Shown here one piece after another: positions 58,451-64,000 of a stretch of 64,000 nucleotides of DNA; positions within the stretch are counted from its first letter, which is position 1; each line of letters opens with the position of its first letter. The stretch comes from Dasypus novemcinctus. Its lineage: Eukaryota > Chordata > Mammalia > Cingulata > Dasypodidae. The translations under genes were made by a program, and so were the position numbers. The stretch lies in the NCBI RefSeq assembly GCF_030445035.2, contig NC_080683.1:121753225-121817224 (forward strand). Reading direction: 5' to 3'. The notes beneath the pieces were generated by a model. That model worked only from the letters and a program-made list of their open reading frames with translations, had not been told where the DNA came from and made no database searches.

Positions 58451-59565
58451 CCAATCATTAGGCCACTTTCAAAGTCCTGGCTATGCAGAGTTAACTCATG
58501 GTACTTAATGCCATGATTTTGTCTTGTTGGGAGATGGACATGAGACAAATGAGAAGGACGCACCGTGATATGCAATCTCACAGCTCTCCACGTGCCGTAT
58601 CGAGGGATGACGGAAACGCTCAGAAGATCTTCACAGAGGAAGTGGTGCTAACACTGGGCCTTCTAGCAGGGGCGGTGAACTACGTAGTTAAAAACTGTTA
58701 CAGCGTCTCCTTCACCCAGCTGAACAGATCCCCTGTGATCCCACTGGATGGCAGCTGTACAGACAGATGCAGCTGCAGAAGCCAGCAAAGTGCGGAAATG
58801 GACAGTGGGCCTGGGTGGACCGGGGCAGAGGCGTGGGCTGCTGGGAGTGATGTTGTCAAGGGCAGACACTTGTGCTGGAATAAAGTTTCCCGCAGAGGAG
58901 GATGTGGAATGAGGCTGGACAGGGCAGTGTGGCCAGACTGGGGAGGACGCCCTGCTGGGGGCTTGCGGACAAGAGTGGGTGAGGAGGTCCAGCCCGGAGG
59001 GGAGGCCACATGTTACCACCAGCTGTGATTTGAGGACAGGTGCCATCAGAACACCCCATTACCACCTTCCACACGTGCTGGTTAAGTGAGCCAGGGGTGG
59101 AACCATTTGTCGTTGTTTGCGCTCTTCTCGGTCATACCATTTTGCTTCAGAAACAGCAGTGTCATTTTCCTCATTGTGAGCAGCACTGGGATACATGGCT
59201 AAGAGCTGGAGCCACTGCAGCCTTCCTGAGGCATCTCTTTCTTGTCCAGACTCCCCTGTAGTCGTGACAGGGCTGAATTTGATCCCAGGAATGCCTTCCC
59301 TGCCTGGGCGGCCGCTGTCTTGAGCTCCCATCTTCCCCCAGTGTATTTTATGGCTCCTGAGCAGTCTGCCTGCTCCCAGGGTTTCTCTTAAACTACAGTT
59401 TGAATCTCATCTCTGCGCTCACCAAGTTCCCTTGGTGCTCATTGTACAGGAGAGCCCTCCACTTAGAAGCGTCCACAGTTCCCTGCCTTTGTAAAGCTAG
59501 ACAAGTGCCTGCTGCATAGTAGGGGCTCAGTTAAATATTGAATGAGTGCAGGCATTTAAAAACTG
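58451..59565. mobile_element. Probable L2-type remnants
   Basis: 59505-59565 (AAGTGCCTGCTGCATAGTAG, GGGCTCAGTTAAATATTGAA, TGAGTGC) resembles the L2 3' end. 58600-58660 (TTCACAGAGGAAGTGGTGCT) resembles another L2-like segment. The 176-codon frame at 58498-59028 overlaps this and has no splice or family support. Confidence 0.45.
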
Positions 59566-59830
59566 ATATATTCTTGCTAGCCAAATATAAATAGGAGTGC
59601 CATGGATATATTATACAGTCTATTTAATGGAAGAAATTTGTACTTAGCATAGGTACAATGTTGAGTTTTAAAGGCTAATGGGTCAACTCTTCTATCCTTG
59701 TGTAAGACTATCTGAGAAAGGGAATTTCATAAAACTTTGCCATAGTTATTCATACAAAAAGAAGAAAGTATGTACCAGTGAGTTTATTCAGTTGCTTCAA
59801 GGGCTGAGTATCTCATAGAACTACATTTTT

Positions 59831-60548
59831 TTTCTTTTTATTTTTTTAAGGTTACATTAAAAAAAAATGAGGTCCCCATATACCCCCCACCCCTCTCACC
59901 CCATTCTTCCCCCCATAACAACAACCTCCTCCATCATCATGAGACATTCATTGCACTTGGTGAATACATCTCTGAGTACCACTGCACCTCATGGTCAATG
60001 GTCCACACCATAGCCCACACTCTCCCCCAGTCCACCCAGTAGGTCATGGGAGGACATACAACGTCCAGTAACTGTCCCCGCAGCACCACCCAGGACAACT
60101 CCAAGTCCCGAAAATGCCCCCACATACATCTCTTCCTCCCACTCCCTACCCCCAGCAGCCACCATGGCCAGTTTCTCCACACCAATGCCACATTTTCTTC
60201 TATTACTAATCACAATAGTTCATGAATAGAATATCAGTAAGTCCACTCTAATCCATACTCTATTCCTCCATCCTGTGGACCTTAGAATGGTTGTGTCCAC
60301 CCCACATCTATATCAAGAGGGGGCTTAGATTCCGCATGGATGATGGATGCAATTCTCCTACTTTCAGTTGTAGGCACTCTTGGCTCCCTGGTGTGGTGGT
60401 TGACCTTCTTCACCTCTCTGTTAGCTGAGTGGGGTAAGTCCATTAAACCAGAGGGTAGGAGTTGCAAGTCTGTTGAGGCTCAGGGCCTAATTTTCACGTG
60501 GTCAGTCCAGAGATTCAGGTCCCCTGAGTATATACTAACCCCCCGCGT
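59831..60548 (-). mobile_element. Poly(A)-element copy with target duplication
   Basis: It begins with T-rich sequence and ATGAGGTCCCCATATACCCC, and is truncated after about 700 bp at the AGTATATACTAACCC point. It is bounded by GAACTACATTTTT (59818-59830) and GAACCACATTTTT (60549-60561), a 13-bp duplication with one difference. High identity to 36311-37060. Confidence 0.88.
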
Positions 60549-60561
60549 GAACCACATTTTT

Positions 60562-62619
60562 AAAAATGCCAAACTAATATCACTATTAAAATGTACACTC
60601 TTATCTTTTATGTATATATATTTGCTGAAAATAGTAAAAAGCACATACTTACTTAAAATTCCTTTAGCTGCCCCCCCCCCCACATCTTCCCTCTTTTGGC
60701 CATCTTTTCCATCATCCATCCACATCGTCACTTGTATTTTCAACATTTTCTCTTGGCTGCTTCTTCCCCAGCCTAGCTCACAAACATTCCAGTCTTTTCT
60801 TTTCGAAACAAAGAAAATTTCCCATTTCCCCTTGGCCATTTTGTTCTTCAGGGCAATTATTACGTTCACTGGTTGTTCCTTGCATTTCTGAATGTCTTGA
60901 AAAGGTAACCAGCATCTGAATTTTCTACTTCCTTACTCTTAAAAACATACATCAGTCAGTTCTGGAGATGCATTGAAAAGTATCAGTTTAAGGTATGTGT
61001 GTTTGCGTGTGTGTGTGCATCTGCCAACGATTATTTCAAAATTTTCTAAAGCTCTAAAGATCCCCTGAATAGTTTGAATGTCTTTGTTTTAAAAAAAAAT
61101 TTTTTTTCATTAAGTAAATGAAACATATTAGAATGCAATAATGCTTGTTCTTGATTGGGTAAGAAAACTCTTCATTGGAAGTGTGGCTTTGGATGAAGTT
61201 TTGTCACAAATTGAGAAGTCCAATGATTTAAAATTTAGTATATTTATATCCAAATTTTGAGAAAACTTTATGCTTAAATTTTCATGTTCTTCAAGCCGTT
61301 CCTTTGGCTAACTCTGACTTCCTAGCAGCTTGTATTACTTCTTCCTTTTTTTTTTTTTTTTCATTTGCATCAGGTTTATAACCTGCTTTGCCTATTGGTT
61401 CTGTTTCGCATTCCTCTTGATTTGCTTTTGAAAACTTTTCCATATTCCCCTCAAATCGTAAGTTTTTCAGAAAACAGTTATTACAAATTTATTTCAAAGT
61501 GTCTGCTTTACAGTGGAACTGAGAGCAAGGCCTTCCTTGTTCCTCTCCTAGGTGGGGTGGACTTGGCTTTGAACGGCCTTCCCATTGTCGTATTTATATT
61601 TGAAAGTATCTCACATAGGAGATTTTTGGCTAATTTAAGTTCACAAATTCCCACTAGTGGAAAGCAGAGATTAATATATAAAATTTAGTGTTACAAATAA
61701 CAGCTTATCATTGTTTTGGTTAACCAAAAAAAAACATGTTTAGTCCATTTTGATTTTGTCAAAATAAGTTAGACTTGCCTTTTTGTTTTTGGGGCAGAAT
61801 ATATGCGCTAAACCCGTTTTATTATTAATGTTGAAGCAAAATATTAGATTTGAGACCTAATAATAAAAATTAAAAGGTGTAATTTTCTTTTCCATATGAT
61901 TAAAGGAGAGCATTTCATATTTTCAAAAGTAAGACCGTAGAAACAAGTATATTACATTTCAGCGAGCCTAATCAGGAATAAAATCAGAAAATGTATGGGG
62001 GGGGTTGGTTATTTCAGGTTAAAAATAAAAAATCTTATCTCACTTGAGAAAAAAATATGCCTTTTTGAAAAACATATTTTCAAAATTTAAACCCACTATG
62101 GGTTAGATTTAAACTCAAATTGCACGTCAGGGCATACAAAAATTTTCGATGCTGCTTCTAAAGAGATTCTGCGAAACTTGATCATTGACTCTGAAATAAA
62201 ATTGGGGCGGGTGTTCCCTCCCAGTCCACAACCTCCTGGGTGCGGTCCTGGGCTTCGTTTCCCTGGGCTCCCGGGAGGAGGAGGCGGTCACCGTGTCAAC
62301 CCGGCGCCTTACTGGTTAGCTTTTCTTTCTGGCAAAAATCGCAGAGAATGGTTAGGAATGGTAACCAGGTGGTGGGTTCTGTTTTCCTGGCTTCGAAGCC
62401 AGGGATGCGGTACTGCTCTTTCTGAAATATCACCAGGTTGAAAACGGATTATGTGAATTTGATTTATCGTGTATTTTTTTCTTTATGTAAATATATAGTA
62501 AGCAGTAGGACATTTTCAAAAGGCTAATGAATTTCATAGGGTTTCTCATGATTTTTCAAGCCTTTTGAGGGGTAGGAGCCCACGGAGAACAATTCATGCA
62601 AATACGTTTTTCATTACAG
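60562..62619 (+). other. AT-rich intron sequence
   Basis: No recognised exon. Contains a C run near 60671-60682, a T16 run near 61348 and a (GT)n-like stretch at 60995-61018. Confidence 0.45.
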
Positions 62620-63587
62620 AAACAGTGTAATAATTAAATATTAAAAAATAATCTAAATATGCAACAGTAGGAAATTGATAAATTATGGTAGAATTACATG
62701 ATGAAATGATAGAATATCCTTAAATTAATTTTTTCCAATCTTTAGTGAGCTGGGATAAACATTAAAATGTAATTGAAAAAAGCAGGATGTAAAATTATGA
62801 GGAATGTGGTTGATCTATATAAACAATGCTCTAAGCTAAAAAGAAAACACAAAGGAATTACAGCAAGGTGTTTCAAAATTAAATAAATATTGTGATCTCT
62901 GGGTTTTTAAGATTCAGGTATTTTCCTTTGTGGCATGTCTACGTTTTCAGCAATAAGCATACATTGGTTTCATAATAGTATAAAATCAGTGTATACTCAT
63001 TGCTTTTACAATTTTATGAGTACGTATGCTTATAATAATCCTTGATTTTATGTTAATGTATATATACAGTGGATTGATTATATATGTATATACAATTCTA
63101 TAATCCAATGATTTTTTGCACAAGAAAACTGGTCTGATTGTGCTACCTACATTCTGAAAATAGCGCCTCCTTGCCGCTAAGTTGGCTAGAATTCAGAAGA
63201 CTGAATTAAGTGTTGGTGAAGGTGTGGAACTCCTGGAACTCTCATGTGGCTGGTGCAAGTGTAACATGGTTCAACCACTTTGGAAATAGTTCAGTAGTTT
63301 TTAATAAAGTTATACATACATCTACTCTGTGATTTAATAGTGATATTTTTGGGTATTTATCCAAGATGAAAACATTTGCCCATAAAAAGAATTTCAATAA
63401 GAATTTCATAACAGTTTTATTCAAATAGCCCAATATTGAAAAAAAATCCACATGTCCATCAAAATGTAAATGGGTAAACAGATTTTCATATCTTCATAAA
63501 TCAAATACTACTCAGCAGAAAATGGAAGGAACCGCTGGTGGGCACTAGGGCATGAATGGAAAGCTCTGAAAGATGTTGAATAAAGAA
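62620..63587 (+). mobile_element. Old L1 3' fragments, sense
   Basis: 62650-62960 and 63170-63587 carry L1 3' landmarks: GTGGAACTCCTGGAACTCTC, TTATCCAAGATGAAAACATT, AATAGCCCAATATTGAAAAA and TACTACTCAGCAGAAAATGG. A TA-rich stretch separates the two blocks. Confidence 0.75.
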
Positions 63588-63589
63588 GG

Positions 63590-64000
63590 GTGCTTTAGTT
63601 TCCTTGGCTGCTCAAGCAAGTACATAAAATGGGTTAAACAATAGGAATTTATTTGCTCACAGTTTTGAGGTTAGGAAAAAGTCCAAACCAAGGCATCATC
63701 ACGGCCTGCTTTCTCCCTAAAGACACGGGATCCTTGGTCCTCAGCTTGTCACATGGCAAGGCACATGGCGGCATCTCCTGGTCTCTCCCTTCTCCTCTGG
63801 GTTCTGCTGAAGTTCAGCTTCTGGCTTCTCCCTCTGTGGCTTTTTCTCCTCGAGTTTGAATTTCATTCCACTTTTAGAGGACTCCAATAACAGGGTTAAG
63901 ACCCTTCCTGCATGAGGTGGGCCATACTTTGACACAATTTCATCAAAAAGTCGTCTTCTAATGGCTTCACACCACGGGGCTGGATTAGATTTAAGAACAT
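63590..64000 (-). mobile_element. MaLR-like LTR, cut by window edge
   Basis: TTTAGTTTCCTTGGCTGCTC, AAACAATAGGAATTTATTTG, CTCACAGTTTTGAGG and AGACCCTTCCTGCATGAGGT have the order of antisense MaLR-type LTRs. The rest lies beyond 64000, so it cannot be typed as solo or part of a provirus. Confidence 0.65.

Noticed and set aside
58498..59028. 176-codon open frame in the presumed second intron
   Set aside because: No recognised domain, no splice pairing, and probable L2-derived sequence; overlapping frames are open on the opposite strand.

Overview
The window is mammalian nuclear DNA, most likely xenarthran and probably nine-banded armadillo (Dasypus). About fifteen tRNA-derived SINE copies, on both strands, carry the head 'GTGGCTCA..GGATAGAGC', a B box like GGTTCAATCCC and an A-rich tail; this matches my knowledge of the armadillo DAS SINEs. 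The species call is inference from repeat type. No bacterial, viral or plasmid organisation is present, and most long open frames are artefacts of GC-rich sequence or of repeats.

Region 1 (1-40000) is repeat-rich and has no exon I can support. Its centrepiece (about 10605-22560) is one old, essentially full-length LINE-1 on the minus strand. It reads 3'UTR, ORF2 (endonuclease and reverse transcriptase remnants), ORF1 and 5'UTR, and has been split by nested insertions: two LTRs, five or more SINEs, two poly(A)-tailed elements and one anonymous segment. Several insertions keep clear target-site duplications. Around it lie L2, MIR, MaLR-like and ERVL-like repeats and a recurrent ORF-less poly(A) element with copies near 1, 15353, 20340, 26100, 36311 and 59831.

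Region 2 (about 40000-51000) holds the only convincing gene evidence. A large CpG island (about 40080-42500) ends in a strong splice donor at 41796. About 8.8 kb downstream is a well-formed 101-bp exon (50639-50739) that could encode a basic N-terminus followed by a hydrophobic signal-peptide-like stretch. Joining the two would create the start codon across the junction. The gene runs left to right and continues beyond the window; I could not identify it. The intron between the two exons holds old L1/MIR pieces and a striking CpG-rich minisatellite (47056-48350) with 45-bp and then 69/92-bp higher-order structure.

Region 3 (51000-64000) looks like the next intron of that gene. It contains L1, L2 and SINE fragments, a degenerate tetranucleotide tract, a small CpG-rich patch near 55300-55700, and an LTR cut off by the right edge of the window.
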